Shown here: piece by piece, positions 33,984 through 46,000 of the stretch
Numbering within the stretch: position 1 is the first letter of the stretch
Layout of the letters: each line of letters opens with the position of its first letter
DNA from: Halichondria panicea
Lineage: Eukaryota > Porifera > Demospongiae > Suberitida > Halichondriidae
NCBI RefSeq assembly: GCF_963675165.1
Contig: NC_087388.1
Span: forward strand, 3,016,800-3,080,799
Length of the DNA: 64,000 nt
Direction: 5' to 3'
Made by a program: the position numbers and the translations under genes
Notes under the pieces: model-generated
Seen by the model: only the letters and a program-made list of their open reading frames with translations
Database searches by the model: none
Told to the model about the DNA's origin: nothing

Positions 33984-36900
33984 ATGGATGTAGCACTAAT
34001 CCATGAAGAACTGGAACTGTAAGCACACTAGAAAACGTCTTTTCCTAGTGGGTACAAAGTCATGCTATTATTGCTCGTGGATATGTTTTTTTTGTCTATT
34101 CAGGATAAGCAGTCAAGAAAAATTCTTTCTGGTTCCTGTTAATTCTTCCACTGACGAAGCACTGGAGATTGACAGACTGAACTTTGACCTGCAACTAATT
34201 GGTAATCTTGATGTACAGTAAAAACTCGATTTAAAGCAACACTTTTACCTTTTGCAAAACTAAAGTTTTAATGTACACAAAAAAATGAAGCTATTATGGG
34301 CGAAATGTCCAAGTGTCGCTTATTTAGAGGGTCGCCCTAAATCGAGGTTTTACGATAGTCTCAAATACCCGTCTCTACGCAAAAAGCTTAGAGGCGGGTA
34401 TTCAACACTAATCTTGATGACTGTGTAACCAATTTTTTCATACAGCAAAGAGAGACATTAAGCTCAATGGACATGATAAGCGGAGGATAGTAGCATTGAT
34501 GGGTATCATTCATTTGGTGGCAGGTAAGTGCTTATGACTGTAATAAATATGTACGTATACCCAATAGCTTCGATCCTCATTAAAATGGTAATAGATTATA
34601 GCAGGAGGCCGAATGCTGTATCCAATATACGGTCGGAGTATACAGTACAGCTAATGTTTTGCTGTACATGTAGGTCCTTACCTTATTGTGGCTGTAAAGA
34701 GGCGACCAGTCGGTAACATTGATGGGTCTATGGTGTACGAAGTAATGGAAACTGATATCATCCCGTTCACTAAAACCACCATTCACCTATCAGAGCCACA
34801 GGTAACAATATATAGATTCGAAGTCTTCGAAGTTGTTATCTTCTCTGTTACTGTATAGTGGGTTATTTGTAGAAATGTTTGTATTTGTTATATAGTAGAG
34901 CTAGCCTCCTTCGCAGGCCTCCTTTTTCTGTTCCTTGTCACAATAGTTCAATAAGATAAAATATGGTACGAATTGGAGGAACAAAGAAAAAAGAAGGAAA
35001 GAGACAAAGAAAAAGGAGGCCTGCCTTGTTAAGACGGTAGGCAAGTGATAGACAATTGAAAATGAACGTGGGCCATCACTAGCTGGGCAGAGCCTGGCAG
35101 GGAAAAAAGCTACAGCATGCCTACACAGGCCCACTTGACTTACATGGAGTAGATATAATTATTACATAGCAGTAGTCTTTTGTACTTCCTCTACTGACTA
35201 AACGGTTGCACAAAGTCTTGATTCTACTGTTCATAAAAGTACACATTGCTGTACAGATTATATTCCTGGTAAGTACATGTATGAGGGGTGAGTAGTGCCA
35301 AAAGGAGTAGGAGGCGGCAGTCTAGTTGGTAGCGGCGGCTTAACCTCAAATGTGGCGGAGGTAGAGCATCATCCCTAATTCTGGCGCAATACGTCACCAT
35401 TCTGAGCTGTACAAATAATTGTTTGGAATACAAAATATTAAACTTACATGTAGTTCATACAAAAATTTGCTCGAACGGAAAATTACCTGCTATATGGGGA
35501 TTGAAGGTCCAACCAGGTCAAGTGATGCTACCTAGCCAGTAATTAGTACAACAATTCATAAATGGATGGTCTAGTATAACAATCATTCGTGTCACTTTGA
35601 GTAGTAGAGAGACAATCGTGTCAAAGTAGCAAACGTTTACTTCTTGCAGGGTAGAGACAATGATGCTTATCTGGCCATGATTCGTAGAGTCCTGGCAACA
35701 CCTGGATTTTATTTTTCTTACCGGCACGATCTCACCAATTCACTACAACGAGTGCAGCATAACTGCCAGACCAAAGGCAGCACGTTTACCACTCTCCCAC
35801 TACATGAGAGGGCAGATGAACGATTCTTGTGGAACGGGCACCTACTACGTGACCTGGTTGTTATGCCTGAGCTCAGGAGGTTCATTGTGCCTATCATGGT
35901 CGGCAACGTGTCTATCAGCCAGTGCAAGGTCAACTCAAAGACCTTTGTCTTTACTCTCATCTCAAGAAGAAGTGTCCGAAGAGCTGGTAAGTCATTATCC
36001 ATGTTATGCAAATTTCCTGTTTGTTAGATTCTTCCATTGATTTTTGTCCATTGTGATTAGTATGTATTCATGTCCTGTGTCAATGCTACTGGTCAAGAAT
36101 GCAGCCAAATCACAGTGAAAGTGAAAATCTGATAACTCATTTTTGCAGGAGTTCGATTCTATGTCAGAGGACTTGATGATGAAGGAAATGTTGCTAACTA
36201 CGTAGAAACTGAGCAGCTTGTATCTTACAATGGAAACAAAACTTCTTTCATCCAGGTATATACATGTATTATTGTATTTGTACACACACTGCCACTAATT
36301 AGGTGTACGTAGAAACTAGAGCGTCTATGCTCAAACTTCAGCTGAAGCAGCTACATGAAGTTTAAACTGAGCCGCCTTGCAAAAACACCTGGGTCTACAT
36401 GCACATGTAAAACAGTTGTGCACATGCATGATTTGTTTATAATGGTTTTGTAGACCCGTGGATCGATTCCCCTGTTCTGGTCCCAGAAACCAACTCTCAA
36501 GTACAAGCCCACTCCATGTGTTGATGTATCCGCAGACCATGTATGTCAATCGTACATGTACAAACATAATTGTGTTCATTGTGCATGCACAGTGCAGCAG
36601 TATTGTGTATACATACATGTACACACTACTATGTTTCTTGTAGACACTCGTTTTCCCTCAAAAGAATCATGCAAAAATTTGTTTTGCAGGCAAAGGCAAT
36701 GCAGAAACATTTTGATGAACAGATTGTGTACTATGGACAGCAAGTAGCTGTCAATTTGGTAAGTACATGCATGTGCATTCATTAATGTATAGATGTTTGG
36801 GATTTGGTCCCCTACACGTAGCCCAGTTTTGTAAGAAAATTGTGTGTGTATATGGTTGTACCGCACATAATACTGATTATCCAGATTGACCAAAAAGGGT

Positions 36901-39522
36901 CTGAGAAGAATCTTGGCGATACATTTGGGAAATTTATCAAATCGATGTCAAGTTGCCTCATAGCGTATGTTAAATTTATTTCTTGTAGTTTACAAAATAG
37001 GATTGAGGGTACAAGTGACATGTACATGCATGTACATGATGTATATGATTATTGCATGATGACTGTAACGTGTCACTGTAAAACAATCGCTTAATCTCTG
37101 CATGTGCTACAGGTACGATGCATTTGATTTTCACAAGGAGTGTAGCAAAATGCGATGGCATAGACTATCCATTCTTATTGACCGATTGCTGCCCAAACTA
37201 ACGGAATTTGGGTATGTATAACTTAATGAATGCGTCAAATTTGGTTATTTTGTAATGTGGTTATTTCAGGTTCTACATGGCTGACCCCAGTGGGACTGTG
37301 GTGTGTGTGCAGCAAGGAGTCTTCAGAAGCAATTGCATTGACTGTCTGGATCGTACCAATGTGGTGCAGAGCATGCTAGCACAAAAGTGCTTAGAATCAC
37401 AACTACAGGTTCAGTTGACCACTAATGATTACATGACATACTGTTATTGTGTTATGTGTTCGTCACTTCTACATACAATTTTTATATATTTAAGAGTATG
37501 CTGAAAACTGTACTTGTACTTGCTGTACAGCGTCTTTCTGTTTTGGGCAACAAAGAAACATTGGATAAGAAGGAACAGTTCCTAAAGACATTCAAGAACG
37601 GTAAAATCAGATAGTTTTGCTCAGGTAGTTTCTTATTCACTGTATTATGCTGCTATATACATGTAGTTTGGGCTGACAATGCTGACATGTGCTCAAAGCA
37701 GTATGCTGGTACTGGGGCCTTGAAGACAGACTTCACAAGGTACCATCATGTGTAATGTGAATGACGTGTCATACTGTACAAATGTGTGCTACATGATGCC
37801 TGCCTGTCATTCTATGCACTTAACATCACCAAACAGGACAGGTAGCAGATCTTATGCTGGTATGCTGAGGGATGGATACAATTCAGCAATTCGCTATTTT
37901 TACAACAACTTCTATGATGGGTTTCGTCAAGTAAGAATTGCATTGACTGCATTCCCAATAGCACCACACTTTTCAATCATGCCCACCCTTCTTGGAGAAG
38001 ATTAGCGTGCTCACTATAAAACATTTTTACAGTGAGCTGTGATTGCTAAATTATAATTCAAGGGCTCGATCAATCGTCGCGGTTCCAATAGGATATATTA
38101 TTAGCTTTTAGTGACTGGAGTGTACAGCAATTAATGCAAATCTCGGATTAATTGAGACACAAAAATATGCAACACGATAGCCGCTCTCATAAAGCATTAG
38201 GATATTAGGATATTGCAGAATAGAAAATTGGGTAAAATGTGTATGCACTGAAATCTTCTGAAGTTAGACCACTTACAGCTTTTTTCTATATTATTGTAGG
38301 ACTCTATTAACCTTTTTCTGGGTGATCACGAGGTGGACAGATGGGAGGGAATTGTGACACCTTCTCCTCTGCATGTCGAACGATCTTGGAGGTTCAAAAC
38401 TGTAAGTACCCACAAACCAGTCCGTATGCTATGCATTGTACCATCAAGTGTATATCATTGGTTGTTTAGAGATAACTTCATAAGCCCCTTGTTATTCAAA
38501 ATTGTCTACCCATTTCGCTTTGTTATCTTTGCTTTTTGTCAGACCCATTTTGCTTTTCATGAAATTATGTAATTATGTCCTAATTTACAACATGTATGCA
38601 TGTATACAACTGCCCAATTTAGGCAATTTCAATCCTAAAACTATAGGCCTAAGACTAGGTAGAAAGGTGTGGTCTCCAGTCTATAGCCTGAGAGGTCCAT
38701 CTACTGTATTAAAGTGCTAGAAATAATTAAAAGCGACGCGACTCTGAGCAAAAAATAATGCTTTTCTTGGCCAATGCTCCGAAACATAACTATTAAACAC
38801 GGCGGGGATTCAGGGTGTCATACATGATTTTAAAGTAGAAGGGGGAAATAAGGCATGCTTTTGAAAAGTTTTGCTAAAAAAGGTCAACTGTTATTTCAAT
38901 ACCATGTTAGTATGTGGCTATGGACACTCAGTCATGCAACTATATAGTATACCTTAATGCAAATATTAGGGGGGGGGGGGATATCCCCCTTCCCCTGTAT
39001 GACACCTTGGCCGATTGTACAGGCCTCGCATTAATTGTGCGATACAAAAGTATGCTATTTCTTTAGTAGTCTGTATAATGTACTACTGTATAATGTCATT
39101 CATTTTCTAGCACTACCGTAAAGCATGCCTACATGTAAGTTGGTGATTAAATTGCTACACTTTACAACCCCCGGCTGCGGCCATTATTTATTTAAGGTCC
39201 AGCTAGAAATGTATGAGGTTAATTGCTTTAATTACTTGTTTCTAATTTAAAATTTACTGTTTCAGCTTCCAATCGTTCTACTGATAGGACTGTCAATGCT
39301 CTTTATGACTTTAATTCTTCCAAGCAGTAAGTCATTGGTCAGTTTCTGATAACGGGCTAATAAAATTGGCTACTGTTTGCAATTTTTTTTGCAGCTAACC
39401 CATTGTTTCAACTGCTGTACATTCTGTTTTGGGGTCTTGCTGTGTTTGCAACTCTGGCCTACCTCTATCGCTATGGACCTGAGTTTGTGGACAAGCCAAA
39501 GTTAGGAAAGAAAGGACAATAG
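33984..39522 (+). CDS. SACM1L: SAC1 phosphoinositide phosphatase, 17 exons, 594 aa
   Basis: An ER/Golgi membrane enzyme that removes phosphate from PI4P (also PI3P). Exons: 33984-34018, 34104-34201, 34446-34523, 34674-34801, 35650-35986, 36149-36255, 36454-36540, 36690-36758, 36885-36964, 37113-37211, 37270-37408, 37531-37600, 37667-37739, 37837-37930, 38300-38401, 39266-39326, 39395-39522. The SAC domain spans most of residues 20-500. The catalytic CX5R(T) motif is C395-IDCLD-R401-T, inside [19 protein letters not shown]. Other marks are [19 protein letters not shown] and [14 protein letters not shown]. Two hydrophobic segments (about 533-552 and 557-577) form the C-terminal anchor. The last four residues, KKGQ, fit a KKXX COPI-retrieval signal. 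Length is close to the human protein as I recall it (587). Confidence 0.95.
34216..34355. mobile_element. Tigger-like MITE with TA duplication in SACM1L intron 2 (copy B)
   Basis: The ends CAGTAAAAACTCGATTTAA and TTAAATCGAGG-like CTAAATCGAGGTTTTACGA are imperfect inverted repeats. TA flanks both sides (34214-34215 and 34356-34357). It shares ends and an AAGTGTCGCTT interior motif with the copy at 19945-20058. Confidence 0.7.
34914..35023. repeat. MITE, CAGGCCTCCTTTTTC ends (copy 3), SACM1L intron 4
   Basis: CAGGCCTCCTTTTTC (34914-34928) is mirrored by GAAAAAGGAGGCCTG (35009-35023). The interior, including TTGTCACAATAGTTCAATAAG, is shared with the copy at 25696-25841. Confidence 0.7.
38811..39009. 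mobile_element. Short element with CAGGGTGTCATACA ends, SACM1L intron 15
   Basis: CAGGGTGTCATACATGA is mirrored by CCTGTATGACACCTTG. A poly-G run followed by ATATCCCC lies just inside the right end. A right-end copy with the same G-run and CCCCTGTATGACACCCTG occurs at about 549-593. No target duplication is evident. Confidence 0.5.
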
Positions 39523-40077
39523 CTAGTGTACCTGTTATAGTTGCTTTAGATATAATATTGAATGCTAGTGTAAGGTAATGATTACAATTGTGTAGACTTC
39601 TATTCTTCTATTTTTGTGTGTGTCAGTTATGTTGTTCTACAGCAGCAGGCAGACAGGGTTAGGATTTTGGGTTGTTGAAAGTACAGTCATAATAATTATG
39701 CATGCAAATTAAACTTTATAATTTTGTACATACGCAACAGTCATAATTATAATACATAACACTCAAAAGTCTGGCCTGCATGTTTCATTGGGTTGTGGAT
39801 CGATCAGTTGGTTGTTTGGAAAGGTAGTTGCAAGGTTATCCCTTACCTGCAGTGACAAATGCAGGGAGTTAAACATGAATGCCAATTACATGCATGTAAT
39901 AATTATATGCAACAACCGCATGTGTAAGACTTGTACGTTTATAATTAGCAATTTATTTGTGTTATATTTTTGACAAGAACAAATTTGGTGACACTGTCTT
40001 AATATTGGTAAGAGTGTGTACACAATGTACGTACATTAGCATGCATGCATGTATAGGCTTGAAAACTTAAGTTATAA
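39523..40077. other. Tail-to-tail spacer SACM1L/dipeptidase, no gene
   Basis: AT-rich sequence with ATGCATGCATG near 40040-40052. The two convergent genes' 3' UTRs and polyadenylation signals must lie here; I do not assign a specific signal. Confidence 0.5.
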
Positions 40078-43000
40078 TTATATGCATGTTTGATCAAGGG
40101 AGCTATGTAGTACCTTTTCCACGTCTTGGAGCACACGGATCAAGTTTTTTCTTGCTATCTTTTTAATTTCATCATCTGTGTAGCCACGCCGAATTAATTC
40201 AGCGAACAAATACGGGTACTTGGAGACATCCTCTAGCCCTTTAGGTGTCCTACATAATATATTATAGCACGTATACACGTACTGCGTAATAAAAGACGTG
40301 CATTACTGCATGGTACTATAACTATGCTGTTTTGCTTTCCACGCAGGTATAGTGACCTATACAATATAGCACGCATCTTGTCAGCAAGCCTCAAATCAAT
40401 TAATTAGTGCACATCTATTATAAGCTATGACCTCACGCAGGTTCTAGATACGACAAATTATATTAATTGTCACATGTCTTACAAGCCTTTTTGTAAGGAA
40501 CAGTAATATAGTTAAATAATAAAACCCTTTCAGAACACGTTCGAAAGTAAAACAGAGCTACCCACACGGGGCAATAATTACCTTCTAGGGATAAGTATGT
40601 AAAATTAATGTTAACATAGATCGACTTACATGGGTATGCCATCAAAGTCACTTCCTATACCAATGTGATCCACTCCGGCTATCATTTTAATGTGGTCAAT
40701 GTGATCTATTGGAACAGACAACATTAATTATAGCCGATCGACACTTCATGTACAGTACTACGTACGTATTTATTAGTATAGCTGAGCCAGAGGTTGCTAC
40801 TTTTGGAGGCAATTAATTTTCGTTAGGATTGCTAACCTACGAAAAGAGCAAAAATTAAGCCCCTTAAACATTTTCACGGTAAGCACATCTGTCTTGCTGT
40901 AGAACTGGTTTCAACCTTAATTAATTAAGTGCCTAATTACAAGAAGATAATGTTAATTACGATATACTGTACGAGAAAATAGAGCTAGATCTAGTTGCCC
41001 CTCTGTTTCGCATTTATTACTGAGCAAAACATTCAATATTCATCAGCGGAACAACTTATTCAGCAGCAATCCTATGCAAACAATTCAAACTCCACACTTA
41101 CCAGCTACATCTTCTAGAGATGCGTCTTCTGGAGAAGTGCAATTTATGAACTGTGCAAAGAAGTTTACCATCACTATCCCATTGTTTGTTTTCTGTGTGC
41201 GTAAGTATAATAGACACGTACAGGGTTATCAGAAAGAAGTGCAACTTACCAACTTGACAAGAATGTCATCCGGCACATTTCTGGGATTGTCACAAAGTGC
41301 TCTGGCAGATGAATGACTGAATATCACTGGAGCAGTGGATGTTGCTATGGCGTCTTGCATTGTGGGGACATTCACATGAGAAATATCTACTAACATCCCG
41401 AGTCTGTTCATCTCTAGTACCACTGCCTAAATGTGTGCATACATTCATAATTATAGTGAATTGCAAATGAGTACCAAATTTTAAATGAAAGCACCAATTA
41501 AGAGTGCTGATGCCTAGTAGCTATTTAACAATAGGACACATTATCATGATTAATATTTTTGCATTAATTAATTTTGCTGCATGCAGGCAAAATCCAGAAA
41601 CACAAAGAGTGCATGGGTATAAATGATCGAATTAATGGCTGCATCAGCAGAGCCTCTCCTCACTATTGCAGCTACCAATAGCTAGCGTTCTAGTGCAGAG
41701 CTAACTACTAAGTAGAGTAGCAACAGTCCATGGACAAGTTTTTCTATGCTGAAAAGGCTGCAAAACTACATATAACTCAAGATTCGAGAACCAAGCATTA
41801 TTATGCATATCACAAATTAAAACATGACTATAGAAGCCTATAGAAACTCTTTTGCACTTCATTGATATACAAGCTACAGCTAGGTTTTTGAGCAGCTGTA
41901 GCAGTCTATACAAACACAGACACATGCACACACACTACCGTATGCCTCGCTTGCGCATGCGCACCAAGGCATAAATAGAGCTGCACTAAAATGCCACATA
42001 ATACTTAGGATTGTAATTGTAGCTCTATGATCTATGCATTAAGTATGAAATCCACCGGAAACTAAACATGATACCGTATAGTGCAAAATTTTTGAGGAAC
42101 TTATATTTCGTGGATTAGCCTCTAAAAGCATTTTCGTTGCACAATGTTCGCGGAATGACTGCTTACCGGAAGCCACGCCTTTAAATCTTTGCATAGATAG
42201 CATTATTTTGCACAATCGTGAAAACCTAGCTGTAGCTTGTCCCTACAGCCTTTTCAAAGCTTGCATGAGCCACACCTCTTCTAGGTAAATGTGAGCGTTA
42301 CATCCTGCCATGCTGCAGCAATGCGATACGAAAGTAACTCATTAGCGACTGATTGAGCAAATGTCAACCCATATCGTACCTTTATATTCACAAGCCATGA
42401 ATATCTTTCACACATTAACAATGCTTAGCTCGGCACAGGTCACATAATTACGTCTTATAGTTATTTTTAGCATTTCTGTGATGTAATCGGTAATGCACAC
42501 TCCCACCTTGCTAGCTGTCCAATGGACGCTTACTCCTATATCACATGTTCTGTGACGTAATCAGTTAAGCCCATTACTGTAAAAATGGGAGTCTGCCCTC
42601 AGCCTTTATCCCCACCTTAATTTAGTTCCCCATGCTGCCAATAGCGGGGTCCCCAGTGGTATTCACTACGGTGATTATCACTGAGTTGGCGGCACTTTTA
42701 CACAAGGTCCCTCTTTGGAGAGTTGTTTACCTTGTCACACAAAAGTAATGCACAGTAGCTAGACCACTGCTTGGTAAAGTCTTGCTAACTCAGTGTTAGA
42801 GCTATCAGCCATGCAACTACAATGCAAATTAACTGTATACATTTGTGTCGGATGCTGCACTAGAGATCATGATAGAGTGGTTTTACTATCAAGCTATAAT
42901 TGTAATAGATCTATAGAATGCCCAAATACTAAAATTAATGGTACTAGATCAACTGTTTCCTTTCACGGTGAGCCTATTGTGGGTCTGCCCTCTATAAATT

Positions 43001-46000
43001 GTGGTCTAGTATAATTATAGATCTACACTGATCTCCGCCGGCATCAGTAAGTGCCAGCAAACAGTGTGTGTAATGCATAAACAAAACTAATTGCACACAC
43101 TAACACACGCACACACTAGGATAAGCCAAGTCACTTCCAGTGATCACTTGAAAAACGACCAAATAGAGCACTTCCCATTTGCAAAGCAGAGCTAGCTAGA
43201 GCTGTGTTTATTATGACTGATATGTGCTGAATCAGCAATGAGCCCCACCCACCCTTTGCAGCTAGGGATAGGTGGGGCATATGGGTTAATTAATAACAGC
43301 ATACCATAGTGCTAGAATTATAATAAAGCGAGCGGGATTTTTTTAATCGCACAATTAAATTGGCGTTTAGTCGAGGCCTGAACAATACAATTAGAATCAA
43401 ATGAATCGTGGCATATTTAATAAGGTACAGTGGAACCTTCATTAACGACCACCTCCGAAGAGCAAGCATACGCGATAAACCGGCCAAGAGCTCAGGTCCG
43501 GATCGAAACTACAATGACTTTAATGTAAAGCAACCTCTCAGGAACGACCTCTTTACTCAGTACAACGAGCACTTTTTAGTCCCCAATCAGCTTTAGCAAT
43601 GGCCTCCCAGAACGGACAAACCTACCAGGCCGATTTAGAACAAAGTTGAAAAATACGGCCTGGTATAGATTGTATCTGGGTGTGGTAGGAACCAGAAACA
43701 AAAGCAGAGATTCTTCACACTTTGTTTCCTGTCATAATTATTTCCCCGTATACCGTAATTTAGCTCCGTATATATGTTCTCAAGTAACTAAAATCTAGCC
43801 TTAGATTGTCTATAGCTAGCTAGCTATGGTAAGTTCGTATACATTAATTGTCTTGCTTCACAAGAAGGCACCACTCTCATTGCAGAACAGGCCCAGCTCT
43901 TGTCAGAAGGAAGAAAGGTCTTTGCCTGGTTTTCAACATTGGTATGGCAAGTCTCTTGCTATCAATCACTGCCCTTTGTGATGGACTACAAGCTAGTAGG
44001 TAGGACCAACACTGCCTGGTTCCTAACCACGCCCAGATACACGCCCAGATACAATCAATACCAGGCCTAGTTGGTGGCCTAGCTAGAAACAACGAGGCTG
44101 GAAACAAGGCTAAGCCAAACCCAGAATTAACAAAACATTATAATTATTGCTGAGATGGCATTATTTTGCACACAATTGTGAAAACCTAGCTGTAGCTTGT
44201 CTCTACAGCCTTTTCAGCTTGTATGAGCTAGAGAAGCACCAAAATTCATTTGCAGCAGGAATTGACTCAGAGCATATAATTATGTGATTGGCAGCAAGGT
44301 ACTTAGCAAAATTCATATCAGAGGCAGGATATAAGAATTCTCAGTGCTGGCAGAAGGCATAAAAATAGAATTTTGCTTTAGTACGTCTGAGAATAGTCAG
44401 AGTTGCATGCCCTCTTCTCTTTACCGTATTACTATGAGCAATAAACTTTGCTAGGGTTGATCAATTCGCAAGAATAAAATCGCCAAACATAAATCAGTAC
44501 TGATCTCTGCCAGAATGCAATAGTTAGTCGCAAAGAGTAAATTTTTCTGCTGATTTGGCTCATTCGCAAAGGTTTTTTCACCAGCAAAATATTCTAGTAA
44601 TACGGTATAACACTTGATAATATTATATAAATACAGCATGCAATATTTATGTATACCATTCCCTGAAAAAGTCGGCTCTGCCAAAGCATACAGTCATACA
44701 CTAGAAGGCTTGTTGCAATCGGGTGATCAGTACTTGGAAAGCACATTGCACCGCTCAAGGCGTAATACGATAGATAGAATAATTATATAAGCTGAAGCAC
44801 TGACCTTTCCAAAGTCACTCAGACCTTCTGTTGCATTAACATCAACGGAACTGTGCGCCCTAAATACGGAAATGTGACAACAATGCAACACAATAAATAA
44901 AATTACTATACCACGGATTGTTACAGCTGTGTGTTAGTGTGAGGTAGCGAGCTCCAAGGCTGTACAGCTGTCTGAGCGTTGACAGGCTGCTGTCAATGGC
45001 ATGACCTCCTTCTACTCCTACCAAGGAAGCTATAAGGCCTTTGTCATATGCTGTCTGAATATCATCGACACTGGTCGCAAACATAAATGTATCGGAATAG
45101 TTCCTTACAAACAGCTTAATAACGTCAATTTGGTCGATGAATGTCCTGGTTGCATCTTTATATTGAGTTGCACATGGCATGTATGAAGACCAAAACTGCA
45201 ATAAGAAATTAAAGTCAACATACATGGATCATACGTACTTATACATGTACTATGTTTCAACACCAAAAATACCTGGGCTCCAAGTTTTCCAGCTTTTAAT
45301 CTTGGAATGTCAGTTTGCCATGTTGAGCCATTTACAGAGGAATTCAATCTCAAGTTAACTTTATTCAGCTGGTTTTTAAAGTGATGCCTCAACTCGTACG
45401 ACAAGTCGTTGTGGCTAAATGTGATGACATAATGCACTGTCAAATTGCAAAATGTACATAAACGTTCACAGTTCACACAGTCCATCATAGTGTAGATCTA
45501 CAAATCATACCGTAATTGATGTAATTACAGCGCTACCATAATTTAAGCGCCACGTCAGCATCAGCATAATGGTTTAGGTCCTAAAAAAGCGCTAACTATT
45601 GTTTGAATTATTTTTTTTAAAAGGCTTGTTTGAGACATCAAGACAATCATCCTGCATCTTTGACTTCAAAACAGTTGTCTAACCCATAGCTATAGTCAAT
45701 GAATGTTGTTCTCACAAGTCACTCAGCTCTCAATGGTGCAGCTAGCAAGTGAAACTGAGCTAGACCACGCCCATTCCAGGGCGTAGCCAGGATTTGAGAG
45801 AGGAGGTGCTGAATGAATGGATTGTCTGAATTACCAGTGCGCTCTGCGCACTCTCCCCAACAGGGGGGTCTGGGGGCACTCCCCCAGAAAAATTTTGTTG
45901 TTACCTGCTCTGAGATTGATTCTAACGCAATATGGCTAAAGAAATGAGGGTACTGCTTGAGGGTACTGGTGGTTAAGCCACATCTTCATCTGAAGTTGTG

